Shown here piece by piece: positions 1 through 6,401 of a DNA stretch of 11,043 bases (position 1 is the stretch's first letter; each line of letters opens with the position of its first letter). The DNA is from Gammaproteobacteria bacterium (lineage in GTDB: Bacteria > Pseudomonadota > Gammaproteobacteria > Pseudomonadales > Porticoccaceae). Made by a program: the position numbers and the translations under genes. Location of the stretch: positions 1-11,043 of the forward strand of contig SBGI01000167.1 of the NCBI GenBank assembly GCA_006227015.1, written 5' to 3'. Under the pieces are notes generated by a model that was given only the letters and a program-made list of their open reading frames with translations, ran no database searches and was not told the origin of the DNA.

Positions 1-700
1 GGTCTATTGACTCGCCCAGATACTCAAAAACAATCTGCGCTCCAAAGGGACGACGAAAATTATCACCTGCAACCCCAAGTACAAGGCCGTTTAGAAACCG
101 AAACCGGCTTCTATGCGAAGGATATAGCGCCGACCAGATATAGCCCCGAGACGATAGATACTCCCTTTCAACCAAATAGATCAGGTCCGATGAAGCGAAG
201 CAAAAACCGCGATATTTATGGATGTCATAAACTCGCCGCTTGGCATCTCTCTGATCCATTCGCTCGTAAGTCTTACTGAGAATTTTGTTACCTTCTCGGG
301 TCAGTCGAGTAATAGATTTAATTACCTCACCTGGAAAAGAGGGAGTGACCACATACGCGAAGTAGTAGCCCAAATATTTTGTCAGCTCCTCTGATGAATC
401 CGGGAAGAAGCCTACGGGCACTGCCCCCTCATTTTCAGCCCTTGTCTGCTGCTTGTTAAACAAGGCACAAAAGGATTCATGATCGGCAAAGATCTCTTCT
501 TCATCCACACCGAAAAACGCACAGATTTTGCGTAAGTTAAATGGCGAGGGAATCGCCTGTCCGCTCAGGTATTTGTTAAACTGCTGGCGGTTAATATCGA
601 TACGACGACACACCTCCGCTACCGACTTATAGAAACCACATAGGTACTGTAGGTTTCGACCGAATCCTTGTTGCGAAGACTGCGAACTGGACTGAACCAT
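1..700 (-). CDS. XRE-family transcriptional regulator, 3' end cut by window edge
   Basis: This reading frame of 233 codons starts at the ATG at 700 and stays open to base 1, so the C-terminus lies outside the window. An in-frame TAA lies immediately before the ATG and an AGGAG sits 7 bases upstream, so the start is secure. Residues about 26-70 form a Cro/C1-type helix-turn-helix: SVAEVCRRIDINRQQFNKYL, then a segment containing SGQAIPSP and a helix ending FFGVDEEEI. The remainder (about 95-233) is a second domain with conserved-looking stretches such as KYRGFCF, DLIYLVERE, LYPSHRSRF and FEYLG. I recall this arrangement from a family of proteobacterial XRE regulators with a probable sensing domain, but the ligand is unknown to me. 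It follows the AT1 gene on the same strand after a 104-base gap that holds four copies of TGACGC/GCGTCA, which suggests its own promoter and autoregulation. Confidence 0.85.
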   Translation of the reverse strand, partial: MVQSSSQSSQQGFGRNLQYLCGFYKSVAEVCRRIDINRQQFNKYLSGQAIPSPFNLRKICAFFGVDEEEIFADHESFCALFNKQQTRAENEGAVPVGFFPDSSEELTKYLGYYFAYVVTPSFPGEVIKSITRLTREGNKILSKTYERMDQRDAKRRVYDIHKYRGFCFASSDLIYLVEREYLSSRGYIWSALYPSHRSRFRFLNGLVLGVAGDNFRRPFGAQIVFEYLGESID

Positions 701-710
701 TTATATACTC

Positions 711-759
711 CTGACGCCAATACTAGCGTCAGCGCATATAAATTGACGCGAGCTGACGC
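711..759 (-). promoter_or_regulatory. TGACGC operator cluster upstream of the XRE regulator
   Basis: Four copies of one hexamer lie in 49 bases: TGACGC at 712-717, 744-749 and 754-759, and its complement GCGTCA at 726-731. The copies at 711-717 and 726-732 form a perfect 7-base inverted repeat (CTGACGC / GCGTCAG, 8-base spacer). The other two are direct repeats 10 bases apart, one helical turn. The copy nearest the gene abuts the AGGAG ribosome binding site at 708-712. This placement fits an operator for autorepression by the XRE protein. Binding is inferred, not shown. Confidence 0.55.
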
Positions 760-804
760 TATCAGACAAACATTCAGAGATTGAGAGGGCATTTCATCCT
801 CTAC

Positions 805-2091
805 CTATCGGCCGATACTGAGTTGATGACCGTCACCCTTTATCTCTTTGGCAACGTTGATAGCTGACTCCACTCTTTCAAGCGCCAGATCACAGTAGGC
901 CTTATCGATAAAGAGCCCGCCTTTGAACTGAGTAATCGACGCATCAAACCCGGCAAAAATCGCCCACAGCCCCCTATCGTAAAGGGCTTTCATCATGTGG
1001 ATGCCCCCATTGGGGTTATCAAACTTCAAGCCCATGATCAGCCCCATGCGATTGATACCTACCAAGTAATCATGTCGACTTTGGATATCCTGAAGGCCGG
1101 CATACAGGTAATCGGAAACCGTTTGCACATGGGAGAGGGTTTCCGGTGTGTTACATAGCTCAAGTACCGCGCTGCCAACGATACAACCCGGTTCAGCTCC
1201 GCCAAAGGTGGACACATGTCCCCAGCCATTCTCAGACAACCAGGCTCCAACCTCTTTTTTCATCACCAGGGCCGATACGGGGTAGAGTCCAGCGGAGAGC
1301 CCCTTGCCGGTCACCAGCATATCTGGTTTGACGCCCCAGGCATCAATGGCCCACAGATGGCCACTGCGGCACAATCCTGTCTGAACCTCATCGGCAATAT
1401 ACAAACTCCCATATTGATAGCAGAGTTTTCGCACACCCGGCAGATAATCATCAGAAGGCACCGGAAAGCCATAGGTCGCCGGGATGGTTTCCATCAACAC
1501 AGCCGCCACATCCTCTTGAGCTAAAGCCTGCTCCATTGCGGCAAGGTCGTTAAACGGCACCCGGATGAATTCCTGTGGATAGTCGCTCTGAAAGTACTGC
1601 GCCGCACTGTCATCACCCGCCGCACCGGACAAACCGCTTCGGCCGTGAAAGGCACAATCGAGCGCGACAATTTTTCGGCGCCCGGTATACCGCCGGGCGC
1701 TTTTTATCGCCATGTCGTTGGCTTCGCTGGCACTGGCGGTAAACAGGCTATAGTGCAGCCCTGTCGCCTGGGCCAGCTTTTCAGCCAAGCTTACCCGTGC
1801 CTCACTGGCAAAATGGTGGTTACCCACATCCAACGTCTGCAAAGACTCCTGCAATTTCGCCAATATCTCGGGATTGCGGTGCCCCACATTGTAGGTGCCA
1901 CCATTAAGGTGAAAGTCGAGCAGTTCATGGCCATCAACGTCCCAGATGCGATAGCCCTCCCGCTTGCCAATCACCAGATCGATGCCGAAACGTTCAAAGA
2001 TTTCCAAGCGATTAGGTATCAGATACTCATGTGCACCGGTCAAAATCTGCTGCTTTTTGGCCGAAGCCGATGCGGGTGGTAAGTAGCCCAT
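805..2091 (-). CDS. Class III PLP-dependent aminotransferase-fold enzyme (AT1)
   Basis: This 428-residue protein has the length and motifs of fold-type I, class III (omega) aminotransferases. IWDVDGHELLDF at about 49-60 and NVGHRNPEI at 68-76 are family hallmarks. CAFHG at 146-150 places Phe148 as the ring-stacking aromatic. ADEVQTG gives Asp234 as the PLP pyridine-nitrogen partner. TGKGLSAG gives Lys263 as the Schiff-base lysine, and STFGG at 294-298 is the phosphate-binding loop from the partner subunit. The C-terminal segment usually reading R-x-x-PPL is here ITQFKGGLFID (386-396), so both the carboxylate-binding Arg and the PPL are altered. The start has AGGAG at good spacing. It lies 33 bases after the paralogous AT2 gene in the kinase operon. 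The substrate is unknown: transamination of a terminal amine or elimination from a phosphorylated amine are both possible. Confidence 0.9.
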   Translation of the reverse strand: MGYLPPASASAKKQQILTGAHEYLIPNRLEIFERFGIDLVIGKREGYRIWDVDGHELLDFHLNGGTYNVGHRNPEILAKLQESLQTLDVGNHHFASEARVSLAEKLAQATGLHYSLFTASASEANDMAIKSARRYTGRRKIVALDCAFHGRSGLSGAAGDDSAAQYFQSDYPQEFIRVPFNDLAAMEQALAQEDVAAVLMETIPATYGFPVPSDDYLPGVRKLCYQYGSLYIADEVQTGLCRSGHLWAIDAWGVKPDMLVTGKGLSAGLYPVSALVMKKEVGAWLSENGWGHVSTFGGAEPGCIVGSAVLELCNTPETLSHVQTVSDYLYAGLQDIQSRHDYLVGINRMGLIMGLKFDNPNGGIHMMKALYDRGLWAIFAGFDASITQFKGGLFIDKAYCDLALERVESAINVAKEIKGDGHQLSIGR

Positions 2092-2124
2092 AAGCTCTCC
2101 TGTCTTTCTGCCTTATCGGAACGA

Positions 2125-3444
2125 TCAATCCAGCTGATGTAGCACGTTTTCAATACGTGATTCGGTCTGGGTCTTAAAGTAATCGGAGCTTTCCAGGTCG
2201 AAGCTCTCGGCCTCATTCACACTCTTACGCACCAAGGCCATCAGTTCTTCTGCCTCCGCCATGGTCAGGGTCAACGGCGGCATAAACTGTGAACTCACCC
2301 GGTCGTTGTTGGAGAACAAACAGAACACGCCGTTGGCATTGAGGCGCTCCACGGCAGCGATACAGGTCGCCACATCTTTATATTCAATTGCCTGGAACAA
2401 CCCTAGCTGACGCAGACCGGCCACCTTATCGGTTTCCGCAGCGAGTTTATCGAACGCCTCGCGGAAGAACGCTGCCAGCTTTCGTGTGTGTGCCAAGCAC
2501 TCCGGATCTGTGGCCTTGGTTAGCGCAACCCGAGACGCAGCACAAGAGATCTCGTTACCACCAAACGAGGAGAAGTGGATCAGCGGGTTCTCGGCAAATA
2601 CTTCTTCCATCTCATCACGGTAAACGGTGGCTGCGCTTGGCATCACGCCTCCGGAGAAGCTCTTACCGGTGGCAAAGATATCCGGCATGATGCCGTAGTT
2701 CTGGAAGTTCCAGGTTTTGCCAGTACGCCCCATGCCAGTCTGGATCTCATCAATGATTAGCAAGATACCGTGCTCTTTCGTAACCCTACGAATGTGCTGC
2801 ATCACCTTGCGCGGGATAATCGTCATTCCGAGGGTTGCTGGAATACTCTCCAGACTGACGGCAGCGGTATCGTCATCGAAATATTTTTCGATCGTTCCCA
2901 GCTCTTCCCACGGCACTTTGACGAAGTTGGGCGGATTGGTGTTCCAAGCCTTCGTATATTTCTCATCGCCTGCGCCCATGGCGAGACCGGTATGGCCGTG
3001 ATAACCGCCATCTAGACAAAGGATCTTGTTCTTGCGGGTAAAGCCACGCGCCATCTTGAACGCAAAATCCATCGCTTCACCACCACCGGCGGCCCACATC
3101 ACGCGGCCCATCTTTTCGCCATCGGCGGTCTCACCGGCAGACTTCACCAACTGCTCAGCCAATAGTGCGCGCTCCGGGGACGGCAGGTGATGATTACCCA
3201 AATCCAGATGATCCAGCGCTTCTTTTACCGCTTTTATAACCTCGGGGTTGCGATGGCCCAGATTATAGGTACCGCCGCAGGTGTGGCAGTCAAAGTAGCG
3301 TTTGCCGTTCATATCCCAGATAAAGGCACCTTCACGTTTGCCTTCAACGACCTCCCAGTTGAACTGCTCATAAACCGGCAGCTTATGTTTGTGCAGATAC
3401 TGTTTGTACAGTTCGAGTGTTTTTTCACGGCTAATTGTTTGCAT
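2125..3444 (-). CDS. Class III PLP-dependent aminotransferase or phospholyase (AT2)
   Basis: This 439-residue class III PLP enzyme shows DGGYHGH (Tyr148 stacking), LIIDEIQTG (Asp232 binds the PLP ring nitrogen), ATGKSFSGG (Lys261, Schiff base) and SSFGGNE. The terminal QFMPPLTLT keeps PPL but has Gln where many class III members have a substrate-carboxylate Arg. The PLP-phosphate loop reads AAGGGEAMD, not the commoner SGSEA. It resembles AT1 throughout (both contain GGTYN, GHRNPE, GNHH, IPAT), so the two are tandem paralogs. I take the start at 3444, not an in-frame ATG 16 codons upstream inside the kinase gene, because AGGGGG sits 5 bases before 3444 directly after the kinase stop. Tight coupling to a kinase makes a phospholyase role like that of the mammalian phosphoethanolamine and phosphohydroxylysine lyases plausible; this is inference. 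Confidence 0.88.
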   Translation of the reverse strand: MQTISREKTLELYKQYLHKHKLPVYEQFNWEVVEGKREGAFIWDMNGKRYFDCHTCGGTYNLGHRNPEVIKAVKEALDHLDLGNHHLPSPERALLAEQLVKSAGETADGEKMGRVMWAAGGGEAMDFAFKMARGFTRKNKILCLDGGYHGHTGLAMGAGDEKYTKAWNTNPPNFVKVPWEELGTIEKYFDDDTAAVSLESIPATLGMTIIPRKVMQHIRRVTKEHGILLIIDEIQTGMGRTGKTWNFQNYGIMPDIFATGKSFSGGVMPSAATVYRDEMEEVFAENPLIHFSSFGGNEISCAASRVALTKATDPECLAHTRKLAAFFREAFDKLAAETDKVAGLRQLGLFQAIEYKDVATCIAAVERLNANGVFCLFSNNDRVSSQFMPPLTLTMAEAEELMALVRKSVNEAESFDLESSDYFKTQTESRIENVLHQLD

Positions 3445-3449
3445 GATCT

Positions 3450-3456
3450 CCCCCTT
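3450..3456 (-). promoter_or_regulatory. Ribosome binding site of AT2 abutting the kinase stop codon
   Basis: On the minus strand the kinase TAA stop (3458-3456) runs straight into AGGGGGAGATC followed by ATG at 3444. The strong purine tract at the correct distance fixes the AT2 start and puts it 11 bases after the kinase stop, the arrangement expected for translational coupling. Confidence 0.7.
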
Positions 3457-4475
3457 TATCCGTTTGCTAAGTAATCTTCTGCCAATGCGCATACACCTTC
3501 GATCAGCACCGGTGCGATCTCCTGTGCCGTTTCTGTCTCATGACGGCTGTGGACCCAGGCTAGATAGGTAAGGCCTCTGGCCAGCAGACAGGTGGGTAAA
3601 AGCTCCAGATGGCTATCGGGTAACTGCCGCACAGAACGGTAACCCTCGATCACACCGTCATAGGCCGCGTCATAGCTAGGCTCACCTACAAGGAAGAACA
3701 GAAAGGTGGCGATATCCATCATGTGCCAGCCAAAGCCGCAATCATCAAAATCGATGATTCGTATACTGTCTGCGTTAATGAGCAGATTTTCAGGCAGAAA
3801 ATCGGCGTGGGTGAGGCCAAAACGATCAGGTGTTTGGCCAAAGGCATTCAGGGTTTCCACCACCCTGTCAGCAGCCTTCTCCAACAACGCAAGCTGCTCT
3901 GCACTGAGGTCAACCAGAAGACGGAAATTTCCAAGATAACCATTAACACCAACCAATCCCTCTGCATCCATCATGGGGCGCACGAATCCGTCGGGAATCT
4001 GCCAGTTCTCGGCGTGATTATGGATCTGAGCCGCCATCGCGCCTGCCGTGAAATAGTTGGTGCGTATTTCCTCCGCTGATTTTTCTCCACCGCCTTCGAT
4101 GGTGCCCAGAACGTCACCGTCTACCCAACCCAGCAGGTCACACTGGCGAGGCTCCGGCACATCAGCCACCTCGGCGATTACCAGCAGCTTGCCGCATCTA
4201 GTACGAATTACGTCGGGCGTTTGGATACTGTCGGCATTCAGTGCCTCCATCCAGATGAGTTCAGAATTAAGCGCAACCGTACTGTGGTAGCCGGGGCGAT
4301 GAATGCGTAAGACCCGTTTAATTCCCTTTTTATCAGTCACGGCAAATACTGCATTTTCCCGATATTTCAGCAGGCTCAACTCTGGGCACTCGATATCCCA
4401 CTGTTCCAGAGCCTTAAGTCCGAGACACTTCAAGCGCTCTACCTGCTGATCAGGTGCAAGCTGATAAAAATCCAT
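3456..4475 (-). CDS. Aminoglycoside-phosphotransferase-fold small-molecule kinase (APH/HYKK/homoserine kinase II-like)
   Basis: This 339-residue cytosolic kinase belongs to the APH superfamily, which transfers phosphate from ATP to hydroxyl groups of small molecules. The N-lobe contains NAVFAVTD and VLRIHRPGYH (about 41-64), a pattern common in bacterial homoserine-kinase-II-like proteins. The catalytic loop is THADFLPENLL with Asp225 as base and Asn230 as metal ligand. The following IDFDD (241-245, Asp242) is the equivalent of the kinase DFG motif. I choose ATG 4475 over the in-frame GTG at 4481 because GAGG lies 8 bases before the ATG but only 2 before the GTG. It heads the operon with AT2 and AT1 and is divergent from AraC-1. 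The family includes hydroxylysine kinase, which acts before a class III PLP phospholyase, so an amino-alcohol substrate is a reasonable guess. Antibiotic resistance is unlikely in this setting. Confidence 0.85.
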   Translation of the reverse strand: MDFYQLAPDQQVERLKCLGLKALEQWDIECPELSLLKYRENAVFAVTDKKGIKRVLRIHRPGYHSTVALNSELIWMEALNADSIQTPDVIRTRCGKLLVIAEVADVPEPRQCDLLGWVDGDVLGTIEGGGEKSAEEIRTNYFTAGAMAAQIHNHAENWQIPDGFVRPMMDAEGLVGVNGYLGNFRLLVDLSAEQLALLEKAADRVVETLNAFGQTPDRFGLTHADFLPENLLINADSIRIIDFDDCGFGWHMMDIATFLFFLVGEPSYDAAYDGVIEGYRSVRQLPDSHLELLPTCLLARGLTYLAWVHSRHETETAQEIAPVLIEGVCALAEDYLANG

Positions 4476-4532
4476 TGTCACTACCTCTCTACTTTATTCT
4501 TGTTGTCCGGCAATGACTTCATTCTGTGCTAC

Positions 4533-4548
4533 AAGGCTGTAATGCCTT
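4533..4548. promoter_or_regulatory. Inverted repeat AAGGC-N6-GCCTT in the kinase/AraC-1 intergenic region
   Basis: AAGGC at 4533-4537 and GCCTT at 4544-4548 are perfect complements around TGTAAT. The repeat lies midway between the divergent kinase and AraC-1 starts, about 60 bases upstream of the kinase ATG. It is a candidate operator for either direction. Short repeats like this can occur by chance. Confidence 0.35.
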
Positions 4549-4570
4549 ATGTCCATAGAACACATTTAGC

Positions 4571-4585
4571 TGTCATCTGGTGACA
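4571..4585. promoter_or_regulatory. Inverted repeat TGTCA-N5-TGACA upstream of AraC-1
   Basis: TGTCA at 4571-4575 mirrors TGACA at 4581-4585, with two further symmetric positions in the 5-base spacer. The right arm extends to GTGACACA (4580-4587), an octamer that recurs at 7728-7735 in the other AraC/aminotransferase intergenic region. It lies about 60 bases before the AraC-1 start, beside the AT-rich run ATAAAATAATTTGTTCAATAA. It may be an operator used by the paralogous AraC proteins. Confidence 0.4.
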
Positions 4586-4643
4586 CATAAAATAATTTGT
4601 TCAATAATTCCCAATGGACTGTTTAACTAACGAGCCAAGGCGC

Positions 4644-5675
4644 ATGAATCCTACTCCATCGATTGGCATCCCAACGATTCGGGCAGCGGCCGCCGTTGAT
4701 ATAGCCACGTTGCTGAAAAGAAAAGGCGTGGAACCGTCGCCGATATTTGAGGATGCAGGGATCGACCTGAAGACCATTGAGGATCCCTATCAGCAGATCC
4801 CACTGGATCGCTATACCCGTCTGCTGGATTTGGCTGCCGAAGCATCTGACTGCCCGGAGTTCGGCCTGACCATCGGCATCAACCAGGACCCCGCCAAGTG
4901 GGGTGCATTTGGCTATCTGGTGCTGAACTCCCCCACCATTGGCGCAGCATTGAACAACCTGACGACCTTCCTCAGGCCCTGGCAATCGGGTACACATATC
5001 GCCTATGTCCGCAGTGGCAACGTTGTTGGGATCGAGTACTCGATTCTGCACCCGGCGGTTGTGCATAAAAATCAGGATGCCGAGGTGTCTATGGCCTATG
5101 TAAAAAACCTGGTCGACCGCCTCGCCGAACGGCGGGTGCAGCCCGTCGCCGTGCATTTTGAACATCAACCGATCGCCGACCTAACGATCTACAAGAAGTG
5201 TTTTGGTGTGGTGCCCTACTTCGACCAACCGGTCAACTGCATCACATATTCCAAATCGCTGGAGGATCAACCTGTCCGATCCGCTGATCTGCAGCTATTC
5301 CCTGTATTACGACAACACTTGGAGGATATGGCGGCAACCCTGCCGAACAATGACGACCTGGCTGGCTCCGTGACTTACCAGATTCGACAGCTGCTACCCC
5401 AACGTCAATGCACATTGAAAAACGTATCAGCGGCACTGGCGATTGAATCCAGAACCCTACAACGGCGACTAAAGACAGAGAGATTGGTGTTTGCGCAGAT
5501 GGTCGAGGAAATGCGTCAGCAGCAGGCGATGGAGTACCTGGAAAACTCTTCGATGGAGCTGAAGGAGATAAGCTTTCTGCTCGGATACAGCGATACCAGT
5601 GCGTTTAACAAGGCGTTTAAGAAATGGAGTGGGAGAAGCCCGGGGCGCTATAGGGAACAGCATCCTACACATTAG
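4644..5675 (+). CDS. AraC-family transcriptional regulator, OruR-type (AraC-1)
   Basis: This 343-residue regulator has an N-terminal ligand-binding domain of the Arabinose_bd/OruR type (about 1-240) and a C-terminal AraC DNA-binding domain (about 250-340). In the latter the first helix-turn-helix includes SRTLQRRLK and the second ELKEISFLLGYSDTSAFNKA, ending KKWSGRSPGRYRE. An in-frame ATG exists at 4614, but 4644 has AAGG upstream and yields a protein that aligns end to end with AraC-2 (342 residues). The two proteins appear about half identical by eye with no obvious gap, sharing blocks such as KWGAFGY, VLNSPT and QDAE. It is transcribed divergently from the kinase-AT2-AT1 operon and is its likely activator. 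The inducer is unknown; OruR itself governs ornithine use in Pseudomonas, which fits an amino-acid or polyamine ligand. Confidence 0.9.
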   Translation: MNPTPSIGIPTIRAAAAVDIATLLKRKGVEPSPIFEDAGIDLKTIEDPYQQIPLDRYTRLLDLAAEASDCPEFGLTIGINQDPAKWGAFGYLVLNSPTIGAALNNLTTFLRPWQSGTHIAYVRSGNVVGIEYSILHPAVVHKNQDAEVSMAYVKNLVDRLAERRVQPVAVHFEHQPIADLTIYKKCFGVVPYFDQPVNCITYSKSLEDQPVRSADLQLFPVLRQHLEDMAATLPNNDDLAGSVTYQIRQLLPQRQCTLKNVSAALAIESRTLQRRLKTERLVFAQMVEEMRQQQAMEYLENSSMELKEISFLLGYSDTSAFNKAFKKWSGRSPGRYREQHPTH

Positions 5676-5796
5676 GTTTCAGCTGATGGATAGCATGGTT
5701 CTGTGGTTCAGCCCTCAATTCGTGACTTAAGGCTAATGTTTCTTGGCATTCCCGCACCTTGTATGCTTAAACTCATCGGACTCCGAGAATATCTAG

Positions 5797-5825
5797 CCGC
5801 TTGAACAGCAGAACTGCTTAAGCGG
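5797..5825. repeat. Hairpin CCGCTT...AAGCGG after AraC-1
   Basis: CCGCTT (5797-5802) pairs with AAGCGG (5820-5825), and within the loop AGCAG (5807-5811) pairs with CTGCT (5814-5818). No T-run follows on either strand, so it is not a classical terminator alone. It stands next to the terminator at 5836-5854 in the gap between convergent AraC-1 and the RidA-family gene and may help end or stabilise one of the transcripts. The rest of 5676-5835 shows nothing I recognise. Confidence 0.4.
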
Positions 5826-5831
5826 AATCAG

Positions 5832-5854
5832 TAAAAAGCCCCATTGAGGGGCTT
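5832..5854 (-). terminator. Rho-independent terminator of the AT3-RidA operon
   Basis: AAGCCCC (5836-5842) and GGGGCTT (5848-5854) form a perfect 7-base-pair stem with a 5-base loop. Read on the minus strand, the stem runs into a T tract (GGGGCTTTTTAC), a typical intrinsic terminator about 45 bases past the RidA-family stop codon. On the plus strand the trailing TTATT is a weaker tract, so it may also end AraC-1 transcripts. Confidence 0.8.
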
Positions 5855-5900
5855 ATTGCGCCAGCAGGCCCACAGGGGGGCGAGGTTTGGGCAGATCAAC

Positions 5901-6296
5901 TCAAGAGATTCTTGCTGTCACCTTGATCTCCACCAGCGCTTCCGGCATCGCCAGGCTGGCAACACCCACCGCAGTCCAGGCCGGATGAGGTTCAGCAATA
6001 AACGTGGCCTTTTCACCGATCATCAACTGAAACTGCTGATGCATGTCGCCGACGTGAAAGCTGTCAATCGCAATCACACTATCAAAATCGAGGCCTTCAC
6101 TCTGCAATATATAACCAATGGCCTGAAACGCGTTGTGGATCTGGGAGGCAGGCTCAGTTGGTAGGGATCCGTCGGGGTTAAAACCTAACTGGCCGGAGAT
6201 AATCATCAGGTCACCGCTACGAACAGCAGGCGCAAACTGATAGTCGTTGTAATAGGTTTCCATCCCTTGCGGGATAACAGGGGTAAAGGTACTCAT
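5901..6296 (-). CDS. RidA/YjgF/YER057c-family protein lacking the catalytic arginine
   Basis: This 131-residue protein has the normal length of the RidA family of trimeric cytosolic proteins. Typical RidA enzymes hydrolyse reactive enamines and imines made by PLP enzymes. Family features are LMIISGQLG (about 30-38), the central NAFQAIGYILQSEGLDF, and a C-terminal ALVEIKVTA strand. The archetype carries an Arg in a PARSxVxV segment that anchors the substrate carboxylate; here that segment reads HPAWTAVGV, with Trp107 in place of Arg. This points to one of the Rid subfamilies without the deaminase Arg, whose functions are mostly unknown. The start at 6296 has AGAGG 9 bases upstream. It follows AT3 after 105 bases, probably co-transcribed, and ends before an intrinsic terminator. 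It may act on or bind a product of AT3. Confidence 0.88.
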   Translation of the reverse strand: MSTFTPVIPQGMETYYNDYQFAPAVRSGDLMIISGQLGFNPDGSLPTEPASQIHNAFQAIGYILQSEGLDFDSVIAIDSFHVGDMHQQFQLMIGEKATFIAEPHPAWTAVGVASLAMPEALVEIKVTARIS

Positions 6297-6361
6297 GGCA
6301 GATAACCTCTGAAAAAGTTATGGGACTTGGTGGAGTATTGGAGTCTTGGCAGGTACAACAG

Positions 6362-6389
6362 CGGGTGAGGCGCTGCTGCGTCCCACCCG
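6362..6389 (-). other. Long GC-rich hairpin between AT3 and the RidA-family gene
   Basis: CGGGTGAGGCGC (6362-6373) and GCGTCCCACCCG (6378-6389) form a 12-pair stem with one A-C mismatch and one wobble around a TGCT loop. On the minus strand it begins 12 bases after the AT3 stop, and no T tract follows. It therefore looks more like a 3' mRNA stabiliser or partial attenuator that sets unequal expression of AT3 and the RidA-family gene than a full terminator. Confidence 0.5.
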
Positions 6390-6401
6390 GATCGGTCCAG
6401 A

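Noticed and set aside
7..279. Plus-strand 90-codon frame at the window start
   Set aside because: It is antisense to the XRE regulator, whose minus-strand frame is open over the whole 700 bases with a good start and domain motifs.
3445..3492. Longer N-terminus for AT2 starting inside the kinase gene
   Set aside because: The extra 16 residues (basic, from within the kinase coding end) lack a ribosome binding site, whereas 3444 has AGGGGG at proper spacing.
3456..4475. Reading the APH-fold gene as an antibiotic resistance determinant
   Set aside because: It sits in a tight operon with PLP metabolic enzymes and carries the LRIHRPGYH-type N-lobe of metabolic kinases; nothing mobile is nearby.
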